Shown: positions 33,658-43,189, numbered from the stretch's first letter. The stretch: DNA of 64,000 nt from Fibrobacter succinogenes (GCA_902762305.1 CACWNW010000014.1:1-64000); one strand, 5' to 3'. Notes: generated from the letters alone by a model not told the origin. Numbers and translations are program-made.

Positions 33658-34083
33658 ATGATTGAATTCTATCCGAACAGCATCTACTATCCCCGCGAAG
33701 CGGTAGAAGAAAAGCTCGCGAAGGGCGAACTCCAAAGGACCGAAAAGCACCTCATGGGCTGGACGGAACGCCACCGCGGTGAAATCTGGGACTGCGCCCG
33801 CGACGACTCGGACAACCCGAGCGACGAGGTTCTGCTCGACAACCTGCGCGCCCTGCTACTTTGCAAGGGCAGCCTCCAGCCTGCCGCCGAAATGGGCGAC
33901 ATGATCAAGGAAATCACGAAGGAAGTGTGGTACCGCAACGAGGACACGACCGAAGACCCGGCCCTCGTCGCCGCCGATTGGCGCCGCAAGTACCTCACCA
34001 AGTGGCGCGAAGCCCGCATGTTCGAAGCGTTCATCCTCATCGAGAAGCGCGCGGAAGACCTGTTGAAAATACTGAAGGGCTAA
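33658..34083 (+). CDS. conserved-looking protein of unknown function
   Basis: 141 residues, soluble, mostly helical and strongly charged, starting MIEFYPNSIYYPREAVEEKL. It has no signal peptide, membrane segment or recognised motif. Tryptophans are evenly placed (GWTERHRGEIW, VWYRNED, ADWRRKYLTKWREAR), suggesting a compact helical domain. It starts 20 bp after tRNA-Leu(TAA), close enough to be transcribed with it. Codon use matches nearby genes. Confidence 0.75.
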   Translation: MIEFYPNSIYYPREAVEEKLAKGELQRTEKHLMGWTERHRGEIWDCARDDSDNPSDEVLLDNLRALLLCKGSLQPAAEMGDMIKEITKEVWYRNEDTTEDPALVAADWRRKYLTKWREARMFEAFILIEKRAEDLLKILKG

Positions 34084-34120
34084 AGGAGATTCCAGAACAA
34101 GTCGGGGATGACATTATAGG

Positions 34121-34633
34121 CTAATAAACGGCGCGGAAGCGCACGGGGAGCCAGAGTTCCGTATATCCCGATTCGCTCTTCCTGTAGCGCCAGTACGTCT
34201 CGATATGTTGCCGTATCGATTCACCGAGGGTTTCGTCCTCGGCGTTCGTAAATTCCATCCCGTTGCAGGCGAAATTCCCGAGCGAATCGACCGCAAGGCG
34301 GATTCCCACCACCACGTCCTCGGAATTCCTGTGCTTCTTGAAATAGGATTGCGCTATCCAGTGGAGGCCAGCCGACCTGCCTTCGAAATAGGTGGCCAGC
34401 TTTTCGATATCGCGGTCCGCACTGTTCGATAGCACCAGGATGTCCTCGACAGGAGGCAGCTCTACCCGCCCGTGAAACGAGCGCGGCTCTTCGGGAACGC
34501 TGTCCTCGACAACGGGTTCTTCGGGAGGCGGCAGCGCAATCCGGCCAAAGTCGCGGGCCCCCTCATAAACGATATAAGCCGCCGTGACGGCGACCGCAAT
34601 GAAAGAAAAAAGATATGGCAGCAAGTTGCGCAT
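34121..34633 (-). CDS. TonB/AgmX C-terminal-domain protein
   Basis: 170 residues: an N-terminal membrane anchor (LLPYLFSFIAVAVTAAYIVY), a proline/glutamate linker (LPPPEEPVVEDSVPEEP) and a C-terminal domain. The pattern G-L-x2-I-x5-K-K, then V-x3-L-x-V-x3-G, and W-x-[FY]-x-K-x2-SG-x-T-x4-P-[VF] recurs at the end of the AgmX-like protein at 58267-59202. Such domains sit in the periplasm and carry ExbBD-driven energy to an outer-membrane partner. It lies 6 bp after recJ on the same strand, so it may ride on that transcript. Partner unknown. Confidence 0.72.
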   Translation of the reverse strand: MRNLLPYLFSFIAVAVTAAYIVYEGARDFGRIALPPPEEPVVEDSVPEEPRSFHGRVELPPVEDILVLSNSADRDIEKLATYFEGRSAGLHWIAQSYFKKHRNSEDVVVGIRLAVDSLGNFACNGMEFTNAEDETLGESIRQHIETYWRYRKSESGYTELWLPVRFRAVY

Positions 34634-34639
34634 GCAAAT

Positions 34640-36337
34640 CTACTCGATGGACTTGATGCAGAGCTGCATGGTCTTCTTGTTGTTGAAGTAGTTCCACGTG
34701 GGTTCGAACACGACAGATGCCCTGCGGGTCTCCTTGAGGCGCTCCTTGCACTTGCCGAGCCCGAAGGCGATTGCCGAGAACACGGGGCTGCCCGCCTGCG
34801 AGATATCCATCTGGAGGTGGCCTCCGCGGAGTTCCTTGACCTTGTGGACGATGACATCCTCGGCCCGGAACACGGGGTACGGGAAGTTGCCGCCGAAGGG
34901 TTCCATCTGGTCGAAATAGTCAAGCACGGTCTTGTATATGCGGGTACGCGTGCCTTCGACCACGAGTTCGCGCAAGGCGACCACGATGTCGTAACCGCGA
35001 GCCTCGCACTGCGCAGGCATTTCGCCGGTATAGCCCTGCTCCCTGGCTGAGGCGTCCAGGCGCCTGCGGAGTTCCTCGATTTTTTCTGCGGGAAGCGAGA
35101 AGCCGGCGGCGTTCGCGTGCCCGCCCCAGCGGTCGAACAGGTTCCGGCTTTCGTAGAGCGCCCGGTGCCAGTTGAAACCTGGCACGGCGCGTGCGCTAGC
35201 ATGCGCCACGCCGTCCACTATGGAGAGGACGGCGGCAGGGCGCGAAAATTCCTGCGCGAGCTTTGCGGAAACAATCCCGATGACGCCCACATGCCATCCG
35301 TGCCCGTCCACCACGAGGACGGTCGGAATCTTGTCACCGTAAATTTCCTTTACCCGCTTCACGGCCATCTCGGTAATTTCCGCTTCTTTCTGCTTGCGCT
35401 TCGTATTCCAGTCCTTCAGTTCCGTAAGCAGTTTCGGGGCGCTGGAATTATCGGGGCAGAGCAGCAGCTTGAGCGCGGGGTCGGGTTTTTCCATGCGGCC
35501 GGGCGCATTCAAAAGCGGGGCAAACTTGTACATCACGTCGATTCCGCCCACGCAGCTCCCGGGCTTCATGAGCGAGGCGTACAGTGCCTGGATTCCGGGC
35601 AGGCGGCTTTCTTGCAGGCACTTGAGCCCCCTCTTGGTGAACAACCTGTTCTCGGGAGTCATCTGCACGAGGTCGGCCAGCGTGCCGAGCGCCACCAGGT
35701 CGAGCATTTCGGCCGGAGAAGGCATCCCGAGACGTTCGTACAGCGCGCATATGAACTTGTACGAAACGCCCACGCCACAAAGTTCGGGATTGGAGTAGGA
35801 ATCGCCTTCCTGGTGCGGGTCCAGAAGAACATCGCACGGAGGGAGCGCGTCGCCCGAAGGCTGGTGGTGGTCGATGACCATCACGTGCATTCCCAGTTCC
35901 TTCGCATGGGCAATCTCGTCATTCGCGGTGATGCCCGTATCGACGGTCACCACGTAGCGAGCGCCCGATTCAAACATCTCATCGACCGCGGAAATCGAGA
36001 GCCCGTAACCGTCGCCGAAGCGGTTCGGCAGGCGCCAGTCCGTCTCGATTCCGAGCTTCGCGAAACTCCGCGACAAAAGCGTCACCGAGGTCATCCCGTC
36101 CAGGTCGTAGTCACCGAAGATGAAAACCTTCTCTTTCTTCTCGCGCACGTCGAGAATCCAGCGCACGGCGTCTTCCATGCCCTTGATGCCCCACGGCGAA
36201 AGTTCCGCGTCGTCGCCCTCGTTCATAATGCGGCTCGCGGCAACTACGTTGCACACGCCCCTGGAGACAAGGAACCTTGCCACCAGATGGGGAATCTTCA
36301 ATTCCCGCGCGAGGGTTGACGAGACGGTATCCAGCAT
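34640..36337 (-). CDS. recJ: single-stranded-DNA-specific exonuclease RecJ
   Basis: 565 residues from the ATG at 36337. DHH-family motifs: motif I FGDYDLDGMTS (D76, D78, D80), the DHH triad VIDHHQPSG (156-158), and the DHHA1-type part HGWHVGVIGIVSAKLA then GGHANAAGFSLP. It digests single-stranded DNA 5' to 3' in RecF-pathway recombination and mismatch repair. The ATG overlaps the holB stop in a TAATG junction, so the genes are coupled. The frame could start 15 codons earlier, but that would lie inside holB. Confidence 0.95.
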   Translation of the reverse strand: MLDTVSSTLARELKIPHLVARFLVSRGVCNVVAASRIMNEGDDAELSPWGIKGMEDAVRWILDVREKKEKVFIFGDYDLDGMTSVTLLSRSFAKLGIETDWRLPNRFGDGYGLSISAVDEMFESGARYVVTVDTGITANDEIAHAKELGMHVMVIDHHQPSGDALPPCDVLLDPHQEGDSYSNPELCGVGVSYKFICALYERLGMPSPAEMLDLVALGTLADLVQMTPENRLFTKRGLKCLQESRLPGIQALYASLMKPGSCVGGIDVMYKFAPLLNAPGRMEKPDPALKLLLCPDNSSAPKLLTELKDWNTKRKQKEAEITEMAVKRVKEIYGDKIPTVLVVDGHGWHVGVIGIVSAKLAQEFSRPAAVLSIVDGVAHASARAVPGFNWHRALYESRNLFDRWGGHANAAGFSLPAEKIEELRRRLDASAREQGYTGEMPAQCEARGYDIVVALRELVVEGTRTRIYKTVLDYFDQMEPFGGNFPYPVFRAEDVIVHKVKELRGGHLQMDISQAGSPVFSAIAFGLGKCKERLKETRRASVVFEPTWNYFNNKKTMQLCIKSIE

Positions 36338-37411
36338 TACTTGGAGCCCTCGAAAAGTTTTATTGCAAGCGACTGGAGGCACATCATAGGAGCCGTACGG
36401 CGGCTCGCGATCCTTGACATCGTCTCCTGCACCGTAGCCAGCGCGATTTCGAGCGCGGTCGCATCGATACGCGGGAAGGCGTCCATGTCCAGGCGCGCCA
36501 TCGTGTCGGGCAGGCGGAGCGGCGCACCCGATTCCTTGCGCATGATGTCGGAGATGAGGAAGGAGAGCACTTCCAGAAATCCGTTCGCTTCGGCCACGTC
36601 GTCGAGGCCCGCATTCGCGAGCGCTTCATAAAGATCGCTGTAGTCGTTCCGGAGGCTCTTCACGATAAAGTCCGAGGCAAGCGAACACAATTCGCGAGCA
36701 TGCTCCACATAGTAGAGCGCCTTGCCCGGCGACCCGACCGCAAGCCCGATGACATCGCCGGTGACGCTGTCTTCGTCGGCGTCGGGCCCGAGAATGCGCA
36801 AGGTCTCTTCGCGGACTTCCGCATCGCTCAGGGGGAGCAGGTGCAGCGCGAGGCAGCGCGAACGAATCGTCTGCAAGAGGCGGTCGCGAGAAGATACTGT
36901 CAAGATAAAGTACGTGTCGGGAGGGACCTCCTCAAGCGTCTTCAAGAAGGCGTTCGCCGCGGAATCGTTCATGCGGTCGGCCTCGGCGACAATGACCACG
37001 CGGACTCGGTCGCCCTTCATGGCGAACGAGCCTGTCATCGTGCGGATGAGGTTCACCGAAATCTCGCCGCCCGCGCTGAAAATATCGATGCGGTACGGGT
37101 TCGCGACAATCTGCTCGATGTATTCCTGCTTGCCTCGTCTGCACTTCCTTCGCTTCCATCGGGAACACCCAGTTGTCGGTTACGCCCGGGTCCGAAGCCA
37201 TCTTGCAGCCGAAGCAGTACCCGCAGGGGCGCTCGTTGCCGTCGGTACACTGCAGGGCCTTCGCGATTTCCATGGCGAGAGCCTTCTTGCCAATGCCTGC
37301 GGGGCCGTCGATAAGGATGGCCTGCGGGAATCGGTTCTCGCGGAGCGCCGCCATCACGCGGATGCGCTGGCGTTCCTGGGACACGGGACCATTTAACCGA
37401 TAATTAATCAT
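36337..37411 (-). pseudogene. holB: DNA polymerase III delta' subunit, frame broken near 37130
   Basis: The N-terminal part (from MINYRLNGPVSQERQRIRVM) holds the Walker-type loop DGPAGIGKKAL and a zinc site with C-x2-C-x2-C (CGYCFGC). It then drops out of frame after EVQTR. The rest resumes in another frame with KQEYIEQIVANPYRIDIFSAGGE and continues to the end (ADRMNDSAANAFLKTLEEVPPDTYFIL, TIRSRCLAL). The junction is at about 37128-37140, with an unknown number of bases missing. Delta' is part of the clamp loader and essential, so an assembly gap is likelier than decay. The start overlaps the envC-like stop (ATGA) and the end overlaps recJ (TAATG). Confidence 0.87.
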
Positions 37412-38652
37412 TTGCTTTTCAACCACTGAAGCGGGTCCACCGTTTGGGTGCCCTCGCTAACTTGAAAGTACAATTTAATTCCATTTAAGCTCGCGATATC
37501 GCCCACCTCGCCAATTTCTTCGCAATTACGCACTTCTTTTCCTTCCTGGACGCGGATGGATCGCATGTGCCCGTATACGGAATACGTACCGCCCTCGTGT
37601 TCGATAATCACCGAAGGCCCTCGGCCATCGATTTCAGCGACCATCGCGACCGTACCCGCGGCCGCAGCACGTATGGACTGCCCGCGCTTCCCGCGGATTT
37701 CCACGCCGAGGTTCCTCGTGGCGATATGCAGCACCGGATGTTCCTGCAGGCCGTAGTTGCTGATGACCTGACCTTCGAGCGGCATGCATTTCGGCCCCTT
37801 CACGGTGCCCGCGATAGTCTTCTTCGGCTTCTCGACGACCTTCGGTTCTTTCTCTTTCTGCTTTTTCTTGCGGGCGGCTTCTGCCTTGCGTTTCTCTTCG
37901 GCCTTGCGCGCGGCCTCGAGTTCCTTCTTGCGCTTCTGCTCAAGTTTCTCGATGAGTTTTTGCATCACCTTCTGGTTGCGTTCGAATTCCTGGAGGGCGC
38001 GCTGCTGCATCGCCTTGTCGTGCTTGAGGTTCAAGAGCATTTTTTCCTGGTTGCCCACCTGGCTCACCAGTCCCTTTTCTTCGCGGGACTTCTTTTCGCG
38101 CAGGCGGTTCAGTTCGGCAAGGTGCTCTTCTTCGCCCCGCTTCTTCTCGTCGCGTTCCTGTATCATCGACGTGAGCGTTTCCACCAGTATGCGGTCTTCG
38201 TTGAGCACGTGGTGCACCCAGTACGCCTGGCGCTCCGGGTTCCCTTCGCGGGTAAGCAGCTGGTACAGCACCTCGGCATCGCTGTACCTGCCGTTCACGT
38301 AAAGCTTGCGCACCCTCTTCTTCATCGCTTCCTTGCGCACCTGGATTTTCTGGTCGAGCGAATCGATATCGCGCGAAAGCTGGTTCACCGCATTCTGCAC
38401 GAGCGTCTCGTTTTTCGAAAGCTCGGTAATGTAGATGCGGGTCTGGTTCAGGTTCTGGTCCAAGAGCGAAAGCGTATTGAGCACGCCCTTCTCCTCGGTT
38501 TCCAGCAAGGCGAGTTCCTCGCGCTTTTTCGCGAGGTCGGATTCCAACTTCTTGAGCGCAGTCCGCTGCTCCTTGATTTGCGCGTCCGTTTTCTTGGGGG
38601 CGGCAAGCGAAACACCGACAAGCAGGCAAAGCAAGGCGACAATCAGGCGCAT
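37408..38652 (-). CDS. EnvC-like murein hydrolase activator
   Basis: 414 residues: signal peptide (MRLIVALLCLLVGVSLA), long coiled coil (residues about 25-280, rich in Lys/Glu/Arg), and a C-terminal LytM (M23) domain from about residue 300. In active LytM enzymes zinc is held by H-x3-D and H-x-H. Here the corresponding parts read NLGVEIRGKRG and LYFQVSEGT, so the zinc ligands are lost, although VYGHM is kept. That matches EnvC-type activators, which switch on amidases at the septum rather than cutting wall themselves. It follows ftsX after 3 bp, and FtsX-EnvC is a known functional pair. Confidence 0.9.
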   Translation of the reverse strand: MRLIVALLCLLVGVSLAAPKKTDAQIKEQRTALKKLESDLAKKREELALLETEEKGVLNTLSLLDQNLNQTRIYITELSKNETLVQNAVNQLSRDIDSLDQKIQVRKEAMKKRVRKLYVNGRYSDAEVLYQLLTREGNPERQAYWVHHVLNEDRILVETLTSMIQERDEKKRGEEEHLAELNRLREKKSREEKGLVSQVGNQEKMLLNLKHDKAMQQRALQEFERNQKVMQKLIEKLEQKRKKELEAARKAEEKRKAEAARKKKQKEKEPKVVEKPKKTIAGTVKGPKCMPLEGQVISNYGLQEHPVLHIATRNLGVEIRGKRGQSIRAAAAGTVAMVAEIDGRGPSVIIEHEGGTYSVYGHMRSIRVQEGKEVRNCEEIGEVGDIASLNGIKLYFQVSEGTQTVDPLQWLKSK

Positions 38653-38655
38653 CGG

Positions 38656-39543
38656 CTAATCCCGTTCGTTCCGTTTTGCAAGCAAGAAATCCTGGACGGT
38701 GCGGTAACTGAAGTAGGCCGAAACGAGCGTCACCAGCAGCACGACCAGGCAAAGCAGGCTCCCGAGCCCGCCGACGTTCGCCGCGACCAGCGGGATTGCC
38801 TGAGCGACAGATTCCACGACAGCAAGGAGCAGCACGACGGCAAGGCCGCTCCCGACAAGCCCCTGCATCATCCCCTCGAGCACGAAGGGGAACTCGATAA
38901 AGAACGGACTTCCGCCGGCATACTTCATGTTTTCGACAAGGAGCCTGCGCGACAACAGCGAAAGCCGCACAGAATTGCAAATGATAAGCGAAAGCGTCAC
39001 CAGCAGAAGCAGGCTCAGGCACACAGGCCAGAACACCATCTTGAACTTCCATTCCGACACGCGGGTAGCCCAATCCACGGGCGCCTGCACCTCGTCGAAA
39101 TAGCCCTCGCGCGATATGGCGGCGACAGTCTCCTCGAGGTCGGCCGGATTGCGACTTTCCTTCACGAGAGTCATGCGGAAAAACGGAGGGATGGGGTTAT
39201 CGTCCACAAGGTCGAGCATCTCGCCGGGGAAATGCCTGCGGAAATCGGCCAGGGCGGAATCGGCGCTCACGAACTCGACCGATTCGATACCCCTGAAATG
39301 CTCCATGCGCGACTTGATTACGGCGACAGAATCCTCGCCCACATTTTCGGGCAAGAACGCCTCGATGGTATAGAGCGTCCCTTCCGCAGAAAGCACGCGG
39401 AATACGGCCCCGAGCACAGTCAGCGACGACGCCAGAAGGAGCGAACATAGGAAAATCGTCAAAAGCGAGGGCAGAATAACCGTGCGGTGCTGTCTCCACC
39501 CACGAAAAGATTCCGATATTAGATACCTAAGTTGTCCGAACAC
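38656..39543 (-). CDS. ftsX: cell division protein FtsX
   Basis: 295 residues with the FtsX plan: one N-terminal membrane helix (ILPSLLTIFLCSLLLASSL), a periplasmic domain of about 120 residues, and three C-terminal membrane helices around the conserved LLSRRLLVENMKYAGGSPFFI segment. It passes the ATPase signal of FtsE to EnvC outside the membrane. It starts with GTG at 39543 and is the first gene here; ftsE is not next to it, which is unusual because ftsE and ftsX are normally adjacent. The ybbR gene diverges 44 bp away. Confidence 0.9.
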   Translation of the reverse strand: MFGQLRYLISESFRGWRQHRTVILPSLLTIFLCSLLLASSLTVLGAVFRVLSAEGTLYTIEAFLPENVGEDSVAVIKSRMEHFRGIESVEFVSADSALADFRRHFPGEMLDLVDDNPIPPFFRMTLVKESRNPADLEETVAAISREGYFDEVQAPVDWATRVSEWKFKMVFWPVCLSLLLLVTLSLIICNSVRLSLLSRRLLVENMKYAGGSPFFIEFPFVLEGMMQGLVGSGLAVVLLLAVVESVAQAIPLVAANVGGLGSLLCLVVLLVTLVSAYFSYRTVQDFLLAKRNERD

Positions 39544-39587
39544 GACCTGAATATAACTAAATTTTAGGAGGTCACATTAGGGCGCCT

Positions 39588-40607
39588 ATGAAACATATCG
39601 CATTAAAGATTACGGCATTCATCTTCGGGATTGCACTCTGGCTCTACGTCGTCTCGCTCAACACTTTCAAGGTGGAAATCGACGTTCCCGTTCGCCTCGT
39701 AAGGCTTCCCGAAATGTTGGCCATCGCGTCCAAGCCGCCGCGCTCCATGAACGTGACCCTCGAAGGCGAACCTTTCGACCTCATGCGACTCCGCTCCAGA
39801 ATCAAGGGCGGCGACACGACCACCGCAGCTATCATCATCGATTTGCAAGATGCCGAACTCGGCGCCACACGCAAGCTCATCGGCGCGCAGAACTTCTCGG
39901 CGCCCGGATTCCCGAACATCAAGTTCATAGAACCCGACAACCAGCGCCTGTTCGTAGACCTCGACCTAGACACCCGAATCGAAAGGAACGTGCCCATACA
40001 TTCCATGGTCACCTTCGATGCTGCTACCGGCTACCTGCAGACGGATTTCCCGAAACTCGAGCCCGACTTCATCACCGTTTCCGGCGCAAGGAACGTCATC
40101 ACGCGCATCATCGAAATCCCGACGGACACGCTCGTGTTCGATTCCCTCAAGAACGACGCCAAGTTCACCGTCCCGCTCGATTTCAGCCAGTTCCCGGCGC
40201 ACGTATCGCCCGCGGATTCCGTCATCAACATCTCGGTAAAGGTCCAGAAGATTGCGAAGAAGTCCTTCCCCGACATCCCGGTGCAGCTTATCGGCATGTT
40301 CGACAAGAAGACCTTCGAACTGAAACCGAACAAAGTATCAGTCGAGATTACCGGCGGCGACCGCACGCTCGATTCCATCAGCAAGGGGAACCTCGAGCTC
40401 TTCGTGGAATTCAACCGTTTCCAGATCGAAGACGTGGACAGCCTCGCCCCCACCGTCAAGCTCACCCTGCGTGCGAACGTGAACCGCGAAAAATCCATCA
40501 AGGCGATTCAGCTCTCGCCCGACAAGGTATCCCTTTACGAGAACAAAATAATCGTGCCGACGGTCGTCGACTCGCTTGACGAAGACGTCGAGGAGAAGTT
40601 GCCATGA
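39588..40607 (+). CDS. YbbR-domain membrane protein (CdaR-like)
   Basis: 339 residues. A single N-terminal membrane helix (KITAFIFGIALWLYVVSLNTF, the usual YbbR opening) precedes extracytoplasmic beta repeats: IDVPVRLVRLP, then RNVPIHSMVTFDAATGYLQTD, FPDIPVQLIGMFDKK and similar YbbR units. In Firmicutes CdaR regulates the diadenylate cyclase CdaA. No cdaA is adjacent here, so that role is not shown. The gene overlaps tsaD by 4 bp (ATGA). A TAGGAGG ribosome site lies upstream near 39567, about 15 bp from the ATG. Confidence 0.88.
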   Translation: MKHIALKITAFIFGIALWLYVVSLNTFKVEIDVPVRLVRLPEMLAIASKPPRSMNVTLEGEPFDLMRLRSRIKGGDTTTAAIIIDLQDAELGATRKLIGAQNFSAPGFPNIKFIEPDNQRLFVDLDLDTRIERNVPIHSMVTFDAATGYLQTDFPKLEPDFITVSGARNVITRIIEIPTDTLVFDSLKNDAKFTVPLDFSQFPAHVSPADSVINISVKVQKIAKKSFPDIPVQLIGMFDKKTFELKPNKVSVEITGGDRTLDSISKGNLELFVEFNRFQIEDVDSLAPTVKLTLRANVNREKSIKAIQLSPDKVSLYENKIIVPTVVDSLDEDVEEKLP

Positions 40608-41611
40608 TCTGGCTCGGAATAGAATCGAGCTGCGACGAAACCGCATGCGCCGTACTGCAAGACGAACCGCTCAAGGTCATTTCGAACCCGCTATACAGCC
40701 AGATTGACGAACACGCCCTGTATGGTGGCGTCGTGCCCGAAATCGCCGCCCGCGCCCACCTGCAAAAGATTGCCCCCATCGCTGAGGCTGCCGTGAAGGA
40801 AGCGGGAATCGACCTCAAGGATATCGACGCGATTGCCTACACGACGGGCCCGGGCCTCATGGGACCGCTCCTCGTCGGAGCAAGCTTTGCACGGGGCCTC
40901 GCCCGCGACCTGCAAGTTCCCGCCTACGGAATCAACCACCTCGAAGGCCACCTCGCCGCCGCATGGCTCAGCAACCCCGACATCGAGCCCCCGTTCCTCA
41001 CGCTCACCGTCTCTGGCGGGCACACGGAACTCGTCATGGAGGAACCCGGCTTCAAGTACACGAGCATCGGGCGCACCCGCGACGACGCCGCGGGCGAAGC
41101 ATTCGACAAGTGCGGCAAGCTGCTCGGGCTCAAGTACCCCGCGGGGGCGACCATCAGCAGGCTCGGCCAGGGCAAGAACCGCAAGTTCGTAGAATTCCCG
41201 AGAGCGCTCCATTCCCGCGAGAACTGCGAATTCTCGTTCAGCGGTTTGAAGACCGCAGTACTGCGCTACACCGAGACGCACGACCCGGAATACATCCAGG
41301 AAAACCTCGGCGACATATGCGCCTCGCTCGAAGACGCCATTGTAGGGAGCCTCGTCGAAAAGACTATCAACGCGCTCAAGAAGACGCGCATGAAGACCCT
41401 CGTGATGGGCGGCGGCGTTAGCGCAAACGCCTGGCTCAGGACAAGGTTGCAAGACTACTGCAGCCGGCACGGCATCCGATTCTGCGTCCCGGACAGGAGC
41501 CTCAGCACCGACAACGGCGCCATGATCGCGGCAGCCGCCATACGCCGTGCGCGGCAGGGCATGCTGAAATCCATCGATATCGTGAAGCCTTGGATGCCGC
41601 TCGCCCCGTAA
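40604..41611 (+). CDS. tsaD: tRNA N6-adenosine threonylcarbamoyltransferase
   Basis: 335 residues, full length. Motifs: IGIESSCDETA-type start (LGIESSCDETACAV), the metal-binding region ARAHLQKI and NHLEGHLAA, the ASKHA phosphate loops TTGPGLMGPLLVGASFA and TVSGGHTELV, and a late GGGVSANAWLR. It transfers threonylcarbamoyl to A37 of ANN-reading tRNAs together with TsaB/TsaE and is normally essential. It is translated with ybbR through a 4-bp overlap. Confidence 0.97.
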   Translation: MIWLGIESSCDETACAVLQDEPLKVISNPLYSQIDEHALYGGVVPEIAARAHLQKIAPIAEAAVKEAGIDLKDIDAIAYTTGPGLMGPLLVGASFARGLARDLQVPAYGINHLEGHLAAAWLSNPDIEPPFLTLTVSGGHTELVMEEPGFKYTSIGRTRDDAAGEAFDKCGKLLGLKYPAGATISRLGQGKNRKFVEFPRALHSRENCEFSFSGLKTAVLRYTETHDPEYIQENLGDICASLEDAIVGSLVEKTINALKKTRMKTLVMGGGVSANAWLRTRLQDYCSRHGIRFCVPDRSLSTDNGAMIAAAAIRRARQGMLKSIDIVKPWMPLAP

Positions 41612-41700
41612 AACTCTAATTTAGTCGCAAAAAAGGGATTTTGCTCACAGACTTTTGCGCAGCACTTTTCTTTTTTTATTCTTGAAACTATATTATAGTC

Positions 41701-42147
41701 ATGTTCAAGAGAATGCACAAAATTCTCCTTTTTACCGGAGTGCTCGTAGGCGCCCTGTTTTCGACTGTACCCGCAGCCGACCAGAACACCGTCAAGCCCG
41801 TAAGCGATGCCGAAATTTTCCGCCCCGAAAAACGCGAAACGAGAGTCCAACTCGTCGATTCCAGCAAGAGCAATTCCATTATGCTCAACGTGGACATTTT
41901 CGGGAGCCTCGACGTGCAGTCCTACTACATCCTGTGGGATAACGTCGACCTGTCCGAAGACATCAAGAAGATGATGACCACGCGCGACTTCGCCCGCGAC
42001 GAATTCTTCATGCAGAACATTGACCGCGAACAGTTCGAACAGGAACGCATGCTGCAGCTGTTCGAAGACCGCAAGCGCGACTTCTTCGCGATATTCCCCG
42101 AAGAGGCGCTCAAGGAACTGCAAGAAAAGGAAGAAGACGAGAACTAG
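41701..42147 (+). CDS. small secreted protein of unknown function
   Basis: 148 residues with a signal peptide (ILLFTGVLVGALFSTVPA, cut near AADQN), then a charged mature region with a short beta-like middle (SIMLNVDIFGSLDVQSYYILW) and an acidic, helical C-terminus ending in EEDEN. No family recognised. AACTATATTATAG just upstream is a likely promoter. Initiation could be at the ATG at 41701 or four codons later. It lies 27 bp before birA and may share its transcript. Confidence 0.75.
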   Translation: MFKRMHKILLFTGVLVGALFSTVPAADQNTVKPVSDAEIFRPEKRETRVQLVDSSKSNSIMLNVDIFGSLDVQSYYILWDNVDLSEDIKKMMTTRDFARDEFFMQNIDREQFEQERMLQLFEDRKRDFFAIFPEEALKELQEKEEDEN

Positions 42148-42173
42148 GCACGCCATGGCGGGGACCCGCAGAC

Positions 42174-43046
42174 ATGTTTTCCGTTGAACAACCCTTCAGC
42201 AGCTGGCATCTCACGGGTTTCGGCGACGCACCCGCGTTCCTCCACGAGAACATCGAAAGCACGCACAGCCTCATGAAGGCGCTCGCCTCCGCAGGCGAAA
42301 TTGTTCCCGGCACCCTGCTTGTCGCCGACACGCAGACCGCAGGCCGCGGGCGACACGACCGCACATGGAATTCCCCCGCGGGCAAGAACATCTACTTAAA
42401 CATCCTCATCCCGCTCGACGGGATTGCGCTTGCATCCGCACCGCAAATCACGCAGGTTGCAGCGCTCACCTTCACCGAAGTATTCCGCGACCTGCAAGAC
42501 AGCTCCAACGCGCAGGGGCTCGGCAACAGGGATATCGGGAAAGTCACCGTCAAGTGGCCCAACGACATCCTCTGCGGCAAGAGCAAGTTCTGCGGGATTC
42601 TCGCTGAATTAGTTTATATAAAATCAACCACAGCAAAAAACGTGCCCGCCATCAGCATGGGAGTGGGAATCAACGTGAACAGTGACGCCAGCGACTACGC
42701 GAGCCTCGGGCGCCCCGTAACCACGCTCAAGGAAATCGCTGGCCGCGTGATAAACCGCGAAAAATTGCTCCAGATGCTCATCGCAAACCTGGAACGCGCC
42801 CTCGGGCAATTCAGGGCCTTCGGGATAACCCCGTGGGTGGCCGCCTGGCGCAAAATGGACCAGTTCATCGGCGCACGCGGCACCATCGTCGTGAACAACC
42901 ACTGCACTGATGACAACCGGGACGGCGGCACAGGCGTACAAAAGAAAACAGGCCGCATCGCCGACATGCGCGACGACGGAAGCCTGCTATTCGAATGCGA
43001 CGACGGGACTGTGGAAACAGTGTACTCTGCGGACCTGGAAATATAG
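42174..43046 (+). CDS. birA: biotin--[acetyl-CoA-carboxylase] ligase
   Basis: 290 residues with the ligase domain only; there is no N-terminal DNA-binding domain, so it should not act as a repressor. Signature segments: ADTQTAGRGRHDRTWNSPAG (biotinyl-AMP loop with GRGR), VTVKWPNDILC, KFCGILAELVY and GVGINVN. The C-terminal SH3-like domain is interrupted near residue 250 by a loop (CTDDNRDGGTGVQKKTGR). It attaches biotin to carboxylase carrier proteins. Confidence 0.93.
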   Translation: MFSVEQPFSSWHLTGFGDAPAFLHENIESTHSLMKALASAGEIVPGTLLVADTQTAGRGRHDRTWNSPAGKNIYLNILIPLDGIALASAPQITQVAALTFTEVFRDLQDSSNAQGLGNRDIGKVTVKWPNDILCGKSKFCGILAELVYIKSTTAKNVPAISMGVGINVNSDASDYASLGRPVTTLKEIAGRVINREKLLQMLIANLERALGQFRAFGITPWVAAWRKMDQFIGARGTIVVNNHCTDDNRDGGTGVQKKTGRIADMRDDGSLLFECDDGTVETVYSADLEI

Positions 43047-43160
43047 GGCTTTCCCAAGGAAAGTTGTTTAGTTACTTCTACATTCTCCAAACCCTTTTTT
43101 CCGAGAAAACTCAATTTTCACAAACAAACTCATCTTTTTCTTCGCAATACAAAAAAAGAG

Positions 43161-43189
43161 AAACCCCCTTGCGGGGGCGTCCCTTTTTT
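43161..43189. terminator. bidirectional terminator between birA and the ubiA-side genes
   Basis: CCCCC-TTGC-GGGGG stem. On the minus strand it is followed by TTTCTCTTTTTTT, a strong terminator for the genes ending at 43294. On the plus strand a T6 run follows after seven bases. The remainder of 43047-43293 shows no gene; an AGGAGGAG string near 43194 has no start codon at useful distance. Confidence 0.7.

Noticed and set aside
37567-39450. 627-codon plus-strand open frame
   Set aside because: Antisense to envC-like and ftsX genes; Leu/His/Arg-rich mirror of a coiled-coil gene.
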